A stretch of DNA of 51,822 bases from Proteobacteria bacterium UBA2363 (GTDB taxonomy: Bacteria > Pseudomonadota > Gammaproteobacteria > Xanthomonadales > UBA2363), in the NCBI GenBank assembly GCA_002344355.1, contig DDTN01000044.1, forward strand, positions 1 through 51,822. Reading direction: 5' to 3'. Position 1 is the first letter of the stretch. Each line of letters opens with the position of its first letter. Shown piece by piece: positions 15,363 through 23,611 of this stretch. The position numbers and the translations under genes are program-made. Under the pieces are notes generated by a model. The model made no database searches. It had not been told where the DNA came from and saw only the letters and a program-made list of their open reading frames with translations.

Positions 15363-16376
15363 TCACACCCACCCCTGGTCCACCAGCTCCCGCTTCACGT
15401 AGGCGTAGTAGACCGGCGCGGCGACCAGGCCGGGGATGCCGAACACGGCTTCCATGACCAGCATGGCCAGCAGCAGCTCCCAGGCGCGGGCCTGGATCTC
15501 GCCGCCGACGATGCGGGCGTTGAGGAAGTACTCGACCTTGTGGATCAGCACCAGGTAGCCGAGCGCGACCACGGCGACCCACATCGACACCGACAGGGCG
15601 ACGATGGTGATCACGGTGTTGGAGATCAGGTTGCCGACCACCGGCAGCAGGCCGGCGACGAAGGTGATCAGGATCAGGGTCTTGGTCAGCGGCAGCTTGA
15701 CGCCGAAGGCGGGCAGCACGACGGCCAGGAACAGGCCGGTGAAGAAGGTGTTGAGCAGGGAGATCTTGAGCTGGGCGAAGACGATGCGCCGGAACGCCGC
15801 GGCCAGGCGGCCGGCGCGTTCGAGCAGCTCGCGGCCGAGCGGGCCCAGGCGCGGCGCCGGCAGCTCGTCGTAGAGCGCGACCATGGCGCCCAGAACCATG
15901 CCGACCAGCAGGCGGGCGGTGGTCTGGATGGCCTCGGCGCCGGCCAGCGAGAGTTCGGCGCGGTGGCTGGCCACCCATTCGGTGACCGCGGCGCGCATCG
16001 CCCCGGAGTCCTGCGGCAGCCAGCCGGCCAGCCAGGCCGGCAGGTCGTCTCGGGCCTCCTCGATGATGGTCATCAGCTTGTCGAGCAGGGCCTGGCTGCT
16101 GCCGGCCTCGCTGCGGAAGAAGGCGACCACGCCGACGATGGCGAGGGTGAGCAGGCCGATGATCAGCACCGAGACCACGGTCACCGCCAGCAGGCGCGCG
16201 CCCTGGCCGCTCACCCGACGTTCGATCAGCGGCGCCAGCGCGTGCGTGAGATTGAACACCAGCAGGCCGGCCAGCAGGGCGATCAGCAGGTCGAAGCGCA
16301 GCGCCAGCCACAGGCCGGCCAGGGCCAGCAGCCAGGCGGCCAGGCGGGCGGGCGGGACGGCGGCGAGGACGGGCAT
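15363..16376 (-). CDS. AI-2E family transporter (PerM/UPF0118)
   Basis: Encodes 337 residues, the normal family length. Seven or eight membrane helices are seen: three at the N-terminus, a long soluble middle (DKLMTIIEEARDDLPAWLAGWLPQDSGAM...) and four or five at the C-terminus with LKISLLNTFFTGLFLAVVLPAFGVKLPLTKTLILITFVAGLLPVVGN, the most conserved family segment, and GGEIQARAWELLLAMLVMEAVFGIPGLVAAPVYYAYVKREL. Members export autoinducer-2 or move other small solutes or Na+/H+; the label should be read as a family name. It is divergent from the first RND operon. Confidence 0.9.
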   Translation of the reverse strand: MPVLAAVPPARLAAWLLALAGLWLALRFDLLIALLAGLLVFNLTHALAPLIERRVSGQGARLLAVTVVSVLIIGLLTLAIVGVVAFFRSEAGSSQALLDKLMTIIEEARDDLPAWLAGWLPQDSGAMRAAVTEWVASHRAELSLAGAEAIQTTARLLVGMVLGAMVALYDELPAPRLGPLGRELLERAGRLAAAFRRIVFAQLKISLLNTFFTGLFLAVVLPAFGVKLPLTKTLILITFVAGLLPVVGNLISNTVITIVALSVSMWVAVVALGYLVLIHKVEYFLNARIVGGEIQARAWELLLAMLVMEAVFGIPGLVAAPVYYAYVKRELVDQGWV

Positions 16377-16637
16377 GGGCGGGGCGGCGGCCGGCTGGGC
16401 TGGCAGTGTATTGCCAGCGACCTCGATCCGGCGCTGCGCCGACACGATCCACCACCCGGACCGCGCGGACCTCGGACCGGTCCGCCCCGGATGGCTGCAC
16501 CGGTGCGCGCCGTCGCGGCAAGGGCGCGCGGGCGATAGCGCCGACCGGCCGAAGCGCGCGAGCGCCGCGACGGACCGGGCACACGGTCGCTTCATGTCGC
16601 GGCCGCCACCATGACAGACTGAACCGCCTCGCCCCGG

Positions 16638-17732
16638 ATGCCCGCCATGCTCCCCTGGAAGTGCCAGCGCGCCCGCGCCGTCCGTGCCCTGGCCTGGCTG
16701 GCCGTGCTGGCCGCGCCCGCGGCCGCCGCGCGCACGCCGGTGGAGGTCGTGCTGCCGCGCGAGACCACCCTGGCCGCGACCCTGGACCTGACCGGCTCGG
16801 TCAGCGCCGAGCGCAGCGCCCAGGTGTCGGTGGACGTCGACGGCCTGGTCGCCGCCGTGGCGGTGGATGCCGGCGACCGCGTCGAGGCCGGCCAGGTGCT
16901 GCTGGAACTCGACGACGCGCTGGCCCGGCTGGCGCTGGCGCGGGCGCGCGCGCTCACCGCCCAGGCCCGGGCCCAGGCCGACGAGGCCGCGCGCCTGGCC
17001 GACGAGGCGCGCCGGCTGGCCGCCGACGGCCACCTGCCGGCGACCGAGGCGGCGACCCGCGAGGCGGCGGTCGGCCTGGCGCGGGCGGCACTGGCCGCCG
17101 CGCAGGCCGCCGAGCAGGAACAGGCCGAACGGGTGCGCCGGCACCGCCTGCGCGCGCCGTTCGCCGGCGTGATCGCCGCGCGCATGACCGAGCAGGGCGA
17201 ATGGGTGGCCCCGGGCAGCGCGCTGTTCTCCCTGGTCGCACTGGACCGCGTGCGCCTGGACCTGCAGGCGCCGCAGGAACGCTTCGCCGAGATCCGCCCC
17301 GGTGCCGCGGTCGAGGTCGAGGCCGATGCCGCCGCCGGCAGCCGGCTGCCGGGCACCGTGCAGGCCCTGGTGCCGGTCGGCAGCGGCGGCGCGCGCAGCT
17401 TCCTGGTCCGGGTGCTGGTCGAGGATGCCGAGGGCCGGCTGCTGCCCGGCACCTCGGCGCGCGCGCGGATCCGCCTGCCGGACGGCGACCGCGCCGCCCT
17501 GGCGGTGCCCGGCGACGCCCTGCTGCGCTACCCGGACGGCAGCCACGGCGTGTTCGTGGTGGTCGACGAGGGCGACGGTCCGGTGGCACGCGCGCGCAAG
17601 GTCGAGATCGGCCGGCGCGCCGGCGACGACGTCGAGCTGCTGTCCGGGTTGGCCGCCGGCGAGCCGGTGGTGGTGCGCGGCAACGAGGTGCTGCGCGACG
17701 GCGAGCCGGTGCGCACCGGCGGCACGGACTGA
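16638..17732 (+). CDS. RND efflux periplasmic adaptor subunit (first system)
   Basis: Encodes 364 residues. The start may be 16638 or the in-frame ATG at 16647. A signal segment or membrane anchor is followed by the split biotinyl-lipoyl domain (SVDVDGLVAAVAVDAGDRVEAGQVLLELDD ... HRLRAPFAGVIAARMTEQGEWVAPGS), a short coiled-coil hairpin between them rich in Ala/Glu/Arg, then beta-barrel and membrane-proximal domains (TSARARIRLPDGDRAALAVP...VEIGRRAGDDVELLSGLAAGEPVVVRG). It links the inner-membrane pump to an outer-membrane channel. The permease gene starts six bases after its stop; no TolC-type channel is nearby. Confidence 0.92.
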   Translation: MPAMLPWKCQRARAVRALAWLAVLAAPAAAARTPVEVVLPRETTLAATLDLTGSVSAERSAQVSVDVDGLVAAVAVDAGDRVEAGQVLLELDDALARLALARARALTAQARAQADEAARLADEARRLAADGHLPATEAATREAAVGLARAALAAAQAAEQEQAERVRRHRLRAPFAGVIAARMTEQGEWVAPGSALFSLVALDRVRLDLQAPQERFAEIRPGAAVEVEADAAAGSRLPGTVQALVPVGSGGARSFLVRVLVEDAEGRLLPGTSARARIRLPDGDRAALAVPGDALLRYPDGSHGVFVVVDEGDGPVARARKVEIGRRAGDDVELLSGLAAGEPVVVRGNEVLRDGEPVRTGGTD

Positions 17733-17737
17733 GCGCC

Positions 17738-20700
17738 GTGTTCGAGCACGTCGTCCGGCAGGGCGTGCTGGTCGCGGTGGCGACCCTGATCGTCTGCCTG
17801 CTCGGCACGGTCGCCGCGCTGCGCATCCCGGTGCAGATGATCCCGGACCTGGAGGTGCGCACGGTCAGCGTGCAGACCGGCTGGCCCGGCGCCACCCCGC
17901 AGGACGTCGAGCAGGAGATCCTGCTGGAGCAGGAACAGTACCTGCGCAACCTGCCCAACCTGCGCCGGATGGTCTCGATCGCCAGCACCGGCCGCGCCGT
18001 GGTCGAGCTGGAGTTCCCGTTCGGGGTCGACATCAACGAGGCGCTGATCCGCACCAGCAACGCGCTAAGCCAGGTGCCCGCCTACCCGGAGAACGTCGAC
18101 GAGCCGGTGCTGTCGACCAGCTCGTTCTCCGAGAACGCCTTCATGTACTTCCGGATCGTTCCGGCGCCGGGCAACCCGTTGGCGCTGGACCTGGACCTGA
18201 TGCGCGACTACGTCGAGGACCATGTCCGGCCGCGCCTGGAGCGGGTGCCCGGCGTCTCCCAGGTCGACGTCGGCGGCGGCGCCGCGCGGCAGGTCCGGAT
18301 CGTGGTCGACCCGCATCGCCTGGCCGAGCGCGGCCTCGGCCTGGGCGAGGTGCGCGACGCGGTTCGCGCGCGCAACCGCGACGCCTCCGGCGGCGACATC
18401 GACCAGGGCAAGCGCAGCTACCTGGTGCGCACCATCGGCCGCTTCGCCGACACCGCCGAGCTCGAGGCGCTGATCGTCGCCCGCCGCGGCGACACCCTGG
18501 TGCGGCTGCGCGACATCGCCACCGTCGCCCTCGACCATGCCGAGCTGCGCGGCCTGTCCTACACCGACGGCGAACCGACCCTGGGCCTGTCGCTGCGCCG
18601 CGAGCCGGGCGCCAACGTGATCGCCATCAAGCGCGCCGTGCTGCCGGTGATCGAGGAGATCAACCGCGACCTGCTGGCCCGGCACGGCCTGTCGCTGCAC
18701 CTCAACAGCGACGACGTGCGCTACGTGCAGGACTCGATCGCCAACGTCTGGACCAACCTCGCCCTCGGCGCCGTGCTGGCGGTGCTGGTGCTGTTCGCCT
18801 TCCTGCGCTCGGCGCGCGCCACCGCGGTCGGCGCGCTGGGCATCCCGGTGTGCACGGTGGCGGCCTTCATCGGCCTGCTGCTGGCCGGCCGCACCGTCAA
18901 CGTGATCTCGCTGGCCGGCATCGCCTTCGCGATCGGCATGACCCTGGACAACGCCATCGTCGTGCTGGAGAGCATCGAGCAGGCGCGCCGGCGCGGCCTG
19001 GACCGGGCCCGGGCGGCGGTCGCGGGCGTGCGCGAGGTGTGGCCGGCGGTGCTCGCCTCGACCCTGACCACGGTGCTGGTGTTCGCGCCGATCCTGTTCA
19101 TCCGCGAGGAGGCCGGGCAGCTCTATTCGGACGTGGCGATCGCGATCGCCTCGGCGATCCTGGCCTCGATGCTGGTCGCCACCGTGCTGGTGCCGGCGGC
19201 GTGCGCGCGCCTGGGCTTCGGCGGCCAGGCCAGCGGCCCGGCACCGGGGGCACCGACCCGGCGCCGGCTGCTGGCGTCGCTGGACCGCATCCACGGCAGC
19301 CGGCGCGGCCGCATCGCCGCCCTGGCCGGCACCGTGCTGGCGGCGGTCGCGGTGGTCGCCCTGCTGACGCCGCCCGCCGAGTACCTGCCCGAGGGCGAGG
19401 AATCCAAGACCTTCTCGGTGATGATCGCCCCGCCCGGCTACAACCTGGCCGAGATGGCGAGGATCGGCGATCGTCTGCGCGCGGACTTGGCGCCGGCGCT
19501 GGCGCCGGACGCCGTCACCCAGCCGGACGGCCTGCCGGCGCTGGCCTACTACAACCTCAACGTTTCGGCGCGCAACCTGCGGATCATCGCCGAGCCGCGC
19601 GACCCCCGCGACATCGACGCCCTGATGGACGCCCTGGACGCGCGCTTCGAGGCCTTCCCCGGGATGCGGGCGTTCTCCTCGCGCGGCTCGATCATCTCCA
19701 GCAACGACGGCGGCACCCGCAGCGTCAACCTGGACATCGCCGGCACCGACCTGGCGCAGATCTACCGGGTCGCCGAGCGTGCCTACCGGCGCGCCGAGGC
19801 GCTGTTCGACAACCCGCGGATCGGCTCGGACCCCGGCTCGCTGTCCCTCGACCAGCCGCTGGTCGAGGTGCGCCCGGACTGGCTGCGCCTGGCCGAGCTG
19901 GGCTTCGGCGCCCAGGACTTCGGCTACGCGGTGGCGGCGCTGTCCGACGGCGCCTACGTCGACGAGCTGATCCTGGGCGACGACAAGATCGACATCTTCC
20001 TGTTCGGCGCCGAGCCCGGCGAGCAGTCGCTGCAGCGGCTGCGCACGCTGCCGGTGGCGGCGCCGGACGGCAGCGTGCTGCCGCTGGAGTCGCTGGCGCG
20101 CCTGGACGAACGCGCCGACACCGACGCGATCCGCCGGGTCGACGGCCGGCGCACGGTCACCCTGAACATCGTGCCGCCGCGCAGCGTCGCCCTGGAGACC
20201 GCGGTGGCGCGGGTCGGCGAGGAACTGGTGGCGGCCATGCAGCGCGACGGCGAGGTCCCGGCCGGGGTCACCCTGGACATCAGCGGCGCCGCCGACCAGC
20301 TCGACGCCACCCGCGCCGCCCTGTCCGGCAATTTCCTGGTGGCGGTGGCGATCTGCTACCTGCTGCTGGTGGCGATCTTCGGCCACTGGGGCCTGCCGCT
20401 GCTGATCCTGGTCACCGTGCCGCTGGGCATGGCCGGCGGCCTGCTCGGCCTGGCCGCGCTCAACCTGGTCGCCAGCCAGCCCTTCGACATGATCACCATG
20501 CTCGGCTTCCTGGTCCTGCTCGGCACCGTGGTCAACAACCCGATCCTGATCGTCGACCGCGCCTGGCAGGGCCTCCACCGCGACCGGCTGGCGGCGGCCG
20601 AGGCGGTCCGCGAGGCGGTCGCCAGCCGCCTGCGGCCGATCCTGATGACCACCCTGACCACGGTGTTCGGGCTGGCGCCGCTGGTGTTCCTGCCCGGCGC

Positions 20701-20848
20701 CGGCACCGAGCTGTACCGCGGCCTGGGCGTGGTCGTTCTGTCCGGCCTGGTCTGCTCGACCGTGGTCACCCTGGTGTTCCTGCCCAGCCTTCTGGTCGTG
20801 GTGCTGTCGTGGCGGCAGCGCACGCCGGCGACCGCCGGCGGCGCCTGA
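17738..20848 (+). CDS. RND efflux transporter permease (first system), variant relay residues
   Basis: Encodes 1036 residues from GTG 17738, right after the adaptor stop. It has the normal RND layout: TM1, a large periplasmic porter domain, TM2-6, a second porter domain and TM8-12. TM4 reads AIGMTLDNAIVVLESIE, so the Asp pair of AcrB (D407/D408) is Asp-Asn here. TM10 reads LLGTVVNNPILIVDRAWQ, with Asn where AcrB has the relay lysine K940. This differs from the second permease of the window, which has DD and K. It is probably a distinct HAE-type subfamily. The substrate cannot be predicted. Confidence 0.93.
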   Translation: MFEHVVRQGVLVAVATLIVCLLGTVAALRIPVQMIPDLEVRTVSVQTGWPGATPQDVEQEILLEQEQYLRNLPNLRRMVSIASTGRAVVELEFPFGVDINEALIRTSNALSQVPAYPENVDEPVLSTSSFSENAFMYFRIVPAPGNPLALDLDLMRDYVEDHVRPRLERVPGVSQVDVGGGAARQVRIVVDPHRLAERGLGLGEVRDAVRARNRDASGGDIDQGKRSYLVRTIGRFADTAELEALIVARRGDTLVRLRDIATVALDHAELRGLSYTDGEPTLGLSLRREPGANVIAIKRAVLPVIEEINRDLLARHGLSLHLNSDDVRYVQDSIANVWTNLALGAVLAVLVLFAFLRSARATAVGALGIPVCTVAAFIGLLLAGRTVNVISLAGIAFAIGMTLDNAIVVLESIEQARRRGLDRARAAVAGVREVWPAVLASTLTTVLVFAPILFIREEAGQLYSDVAIAIASAILASMLVATVLVPAACARLGFGGQASGPAPGAPTRRRLLASLDRIHGSRRGRIAALAGTVLAAVAVVALLTPPAEYLPEGEESKTFSVMIAPPGYNLAEMARIGDRLRADLAPALAPDAVTQPDGLPALAYYNLNVSARNLRIIAEPRDPRDIDALMDALDARFEAFPGMRAFSSRGSIISSNDGGTRSVNLDIAGTDLAQIYRVAERAYRRAEALFDNPRIGSDPGSLSLDQPLVEVRPDWLRLAELGFGAQDFGYAVAALSDGAYVDELILGDDKIDIFLFGAEPGEQSLQRLRTLPVAAPDGSVLPLESLARLDERADTDAIRRVDGRRTVTLNIVPPRSVALETAVARVGEELVAAMQRDGEVPAGVTLDISGAADQLDATRAALSGNFLVAVAICYLLLVAIFGHWGLPLLILVTVPLGMAGGLLGLAALNLVASQPFDMITMLGFLVLLGTVVNNPILIVDRAWQGLHRDRLAAAEAVREAVASRLRPILMTTLTTVFGLAPLVFLPGAGTELYRGLGVVVLSGLVCSTVVTLVFLPSLLVVVLSWRQRTPATAGGA

Positions 20849-20888
20849 TCGCCGGCGCGCGCGGACGCCGGCAGCGCGCCGGTCCGGC

Positions 20889-21632
20889 TCAGATCGCCAG
20901 CCAGCGGCCGCCGTCGACGCGCAGGATCTCGCCGGTGACGTACGGGGCATCCAGCAGCAGGAAGGCGACCGCGCCGGCGACGTCCTCGGGACGGCCCATG
21001 CGCTTGAGCGCGGTGCCGGCGAGCAGGGCCTGCTGGTCGGCGTAGGCCTTGCCCTCCTCCGGCCACATCACCGCACCGGGCGCCACGCCGTTGACGCGCA
21101 CCGCCGGGCCCAGCTCGCGCGCCAGCGACAGGGTCATCGCGGCCAGCGCCGCCTTGGCCATCACGTACACGGTGTGCCGGGCCAGCGGCCGCTCGGCGTA
21201 GATGTCGACCAGGTTGACGATGGCGCCTTCGGCGGCGGCCAGATGCGGCGCGGCGGCCTGCGACAGGAACAGCGGCGCGCGGGCGTTGCTGGCGAACAGG
21301 TCGTCCCAGTCGTCCTGGCCTGTTTCGCCGACCGGTGTGGGGCGGAAGGCGCTGGCGTTGTTGACCAGGCCGTCGAGGCGGCCGAAGCGGTCCAGCGCGG
21401 CCTGCACGAGCACGGCCGGCGCCGCCGGGTCGGCGAGGTCGGCCTGGACCAGCGCGGTGCTGCCCGGCCGCGCCTGCCCGAGTTCCGCGGCCAGCGACTG
21501 CGCGTCGGCCGCGGAACCGCGGTAGTGCAGGACCATGCGGCAGCCGCGGCCGTGCAGGACGCGGGCGATCGCGGCGCCGACCCGGCGCGCGGCGCCGGTG
21601 ACCAGGACGACGGGTTCGGGGTGGCTGGGCAT
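20889..21632 (-). CDS. Pteridine reductase (SDR family, FolM/PTR-like)
   Basis: Encodes 247 residues. It is a classical short-chain dehydrogenase with TGAARRVGAAIA (the TGxxxRxG variant used by NADPH-dependent pteridine reductases), LVNNASAF, and the active-site YxxxK within TVYVMAKAAL. The C-terminal GEILRVDGGRWL is typical of the family. The pterin-specific features RRxG and NNASxF match FolM or bacterial PTR, which reduce dihydromonapterin or dihydrofolate. Its presence in the same window as folB and folK fits a pterin role, though it is 13 kb away. It is divergent from midA, which starts 56 bases off. Confidence 0.88.
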   Translation of the reverse strand: MPSHPEPVVLVTGAARRVGAAIARVLHGRGCRMVLHYRGSAADAQSLAAELGQARPGSTALVQADLADPAAPAVLVQAALDRFGRLDGLVNNASAFRPTPVGETGQDDWDDLFASNARAPLFLSQAAAPHLAAAEGAIVNLVDIYAERPLARHTVYVMAKAALAAMTLSLARELGPAVRVNGVAPGAVMWPEEGKAYADQQALLAGTALKRMGRPEDVAGAVAFLLLDAPYVTGEILRVDGGRWLAI

Positions 21633-21658
21633 CGCGACGGATCCGGCGGCGGAACGCC

Positions 21659-21664
21659 TAAACT
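21659..21664 (+). promoter_or_regulatory. Possible -10 box for midA
   Basis: TAAACT, within CCTAAACTAGCC, would place a transcript start near 21671, 17 bases before ATG 21688. No convincing -35 is seen. It shares the CTAARNTRGCC context with the sites at 5887 and 9265. Confidence 0.35.
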
Positions 21665-21687
21665 AGCCGCTGCACCGTCACGGGTCG

Positions 21688-22872
21688 ATGATGTCGCGCC
21701 TGCCCGCCCCCGATGTCGACGCCGCCGAACACTCGGCGCGGCTGGCCGCGCTGATCGCCGGCGAGATCGCCGCGCACGGGCCGCTGCCGTTCGCGCAGTT
21801 CATGGCGCTGGCGCTGTACGCGCCGGGCCTGGGCTACTACAGCGCCGGCAGCCGCAAGTTCGGCGCCGGCGGCGATTTCGTCACCGCACCGGAGCTGGGC
21901 CCGGCGTTCGCCTACGCGGTCGCCCGGCACCTGTCGGTGGCGATGGCGGGACTCGACGACTGGGACCTGGTCGAACCGGGCGGCGGCAGCGGCGTCCTGG
22001 CCGCCGACCTGCTGCTGGCGCTGGAGGCGCTCGGCCGGCTGCCCCGACGGTATCGCCTGCTGGAGATCAGCGCCGACCTGCGCCAGCGCCAGCGCGACAC
22101 GCTGCAGGCGCGCTGCCCGCACCTGCTGGCGCGGGTCGACTGGCTGGACGGCCCGCCGGACACGCCCTGGCAGGGCGCCCTGGTCGCCAACGAGGTGCTG
22201 GACGCGCTGCCGGCGACGCGCTTCGCGGTGCAAGAGGACGGCCTGTACGAGCAGTACGTCGACGGCGACGCCGGCGTCTTCGCCTGGCGCGAGCTGCCGG
22301 CCCCGCCGGTGCTCGACGCCCTGCTGCGCGAGCGCCTGGCCGATGTCCTGCCCCTGTTGCCGCGGCCCTACCGCTCCGAGCTGCACCCGACCCTGGCGCC
22401 CTGGCTGGCGGCGATGGCGCAGGCGCTGACGCGCGGCGAACTGCTGTTCGTCGACTACGGCTACCCGCGCCGGGAGTTCTACCTGCCCGAGCGTCGCGAC
22501 GGCACCCTGGTCTGCCACTACCGCCACCACGCCCACGACGACCCGCTGATCCTGCCCGGCCTGCAGGACATCACCGCCTTCGTCGACTTCACGGCGCTGG
22601 CCGAGGCCGCCGCGGCCTGCGGTCTGGACGTCGCCGGCTACACCAGCCAGGCGCAGTTCCTGATCGGCAACGGCATCGAGGACTGGTTCGCGCACAGCCA
22701 GGCCCTGCCGCTGCCGGAACGGATGGCGGCCGCGAACGCGGTCAAACGCCTGATGCTGCCCGGCCAGATGGGCGAGCGCTTCCAGGTGATGGCGCTCGCC
22801 CGTGGCCTGGACGGCAGCGCCCTGCCCGGCTTCCAGGCCGACCTGCGCCACCGCCTGCTGGCGCGGCCATGA
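21688..22872 (+). CDS. SAM-dependent methyltransferase, MidA/NDUFAF7 family
   Basis: Encodes 394 residues, the full family length (DUF185/Methyltransf_28). Diagnostic segments are LPFAQFMALALYAPGLGYYSAGSRKFGAGGDFVTAPELGPAF at the N-terminus, the SAM-binding LVEPGGGSGVLAADLL, YRLLEISADLRQRQRDTL, GALVANEVLDALPATRF and FVDYGYPRREFYLPERRDGTLVCHYRHHAHDDPLILPGLQDITAFVDF. Mitochondrial NDUFAF7 dimethylates an arginine of complex I; the bacterial role is presumed similar but unproven. Its stop overlaps the start of the next gene (ATGA at 22869-22872), indicating coupled translation. Confidence 0.93.
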   Translation: MMSRLPAPDVDAAEHSARLAALIAGEIAAHGPLPFAQFMALALYAPGLGYYSAGSRKFGAGGDFVTAPELGPAFAYAVARHLSVAMAGLDDWDLVEPGGGSGVLAADLLLALEALGRLPRRYRLLEISADLRQRQRDTLQARCPHLLARVDWLDGPPDTPWQGALVANEVLDALPATRFAVQEDGLYEQYVDGDAGVFAWRELPAPPVLDALLRERLADVLPLLPRPYRSELHPTLAPWLAAMAQALTRGELLFVDYGYPRREFYLPERRDGTLVCHYRHHAHDDPLILPGLQDITAFVDFTALAEAAAACGLDVAGYTSQAQFLIGNGIEDWFAHSQALPLPERMAAANAVKRLMLPGQMGERFQVMALARGLDGSALPGFQADLRHRLLARP

Positions 22873-23549
22873 ACGCGCCGGTGCGGCTGTGGCTGCGCCG
22901 CCTGGCGCCGGCGCCGGCCGGTGCCGACGCCATGGCGCGCGCGCGCTGGCGCAAGCAGGCGGCGCGTGCCGCCCTGCTGGAGCGCCTGGCCGCCGAGCTG
23001 CCGGACTTCGCGCCGGCGCTGCTGCGCCGCGACGACCTCGGCAAGCCGCTGCTGACCGCACCGTTCGACGATCTGGCGGTGAACGCCAGCGATTCCGGCG
23101 ACTGGCACCTGGCCGGCCTGGCCGCGGGCACCGCCCTGGGCGTCGACCTCGAGCGGCACCGGCCGCGGCCGAACTGGCAGGCGCTGGCGCGGCGCTGGTA
23201 TGCGCCGGACGAACGCGACTGGCTGGCGGCGCTGGCCGATCCGCAGACCGGCTTCCTGCGCCTGTGGACGCTCAAGGAGGCCCTGCTCAAGGCGATCGGC
23301 CGCGGCCTGGTCTACGGCCTGCACCGGGCCTGTTTCGCGCCCGCCGCCGACGGCCGCCTGGTACTGGCCGGCCTGTCCGGCGCGGCCGGGCCCGCCGGGC
23401 GCTGGCAGTGCCGCGAACTCGACGCCGGCCCGGGCCTGCTGGCCGCGGTCGCCTGGCCGGGCGCCGACCGCCCGGTGCATCTGGCCGTCGACCCGCAGGC
23501 GGAACCGGGGGACGCAGCCCGTCCCGGTGCCGCTCCGCCAATGCGGTAG
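22869..23549 (+). CDS. 4'-phosphopantetheinyl transferase superfamily protein
   Basis: Encodes 226 residues, the Sfp/Gsp-type size. It would transfer phosphopantetheine from CoA to a carrier-protein serine. The two metal-site motifs are present: GVDLERHRP (GxDxE) and the downstream W-x-x-KEALLKA (LWTLKEALLKAIGRGL). The N-terminal GKPLLT and NASDSGDWHLAGLA are also family-like (GKP and N-S-x-S region), though the usual FN(L/I)SHS reads VNASDSG here. There is no carrier protein or NRPS/PKS gene in the window. The last 20 residues look like a non-conserved tail. Confidence 0.9.
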   Translation: MNAPVRLWLRRLAPAPAGADAMARARWRKQAARAALLERLAAELPDFAPALLRRDDLGKPLLTAPFDDLAVNASDSGDWHLAGLAAGTALGVDLERHRPRPNWQALARRWYAPDERDWLAALADPQTGFLRLWTLKEALLKAIGRGLVYGLHRACFAPAADGRLVLAGLSGAAGPAGRWQCRELDAGPGLLAAVAWPGADRPVHLAVDPQAEPGDAARPGAAPPMR

Positions 23550-23611
23550 CGGGCGGCCCGGCGCGACCGGCCCCCACCCTGACCGGGCCTCGACTGCGCG
23601 CCGGCGCGCCG

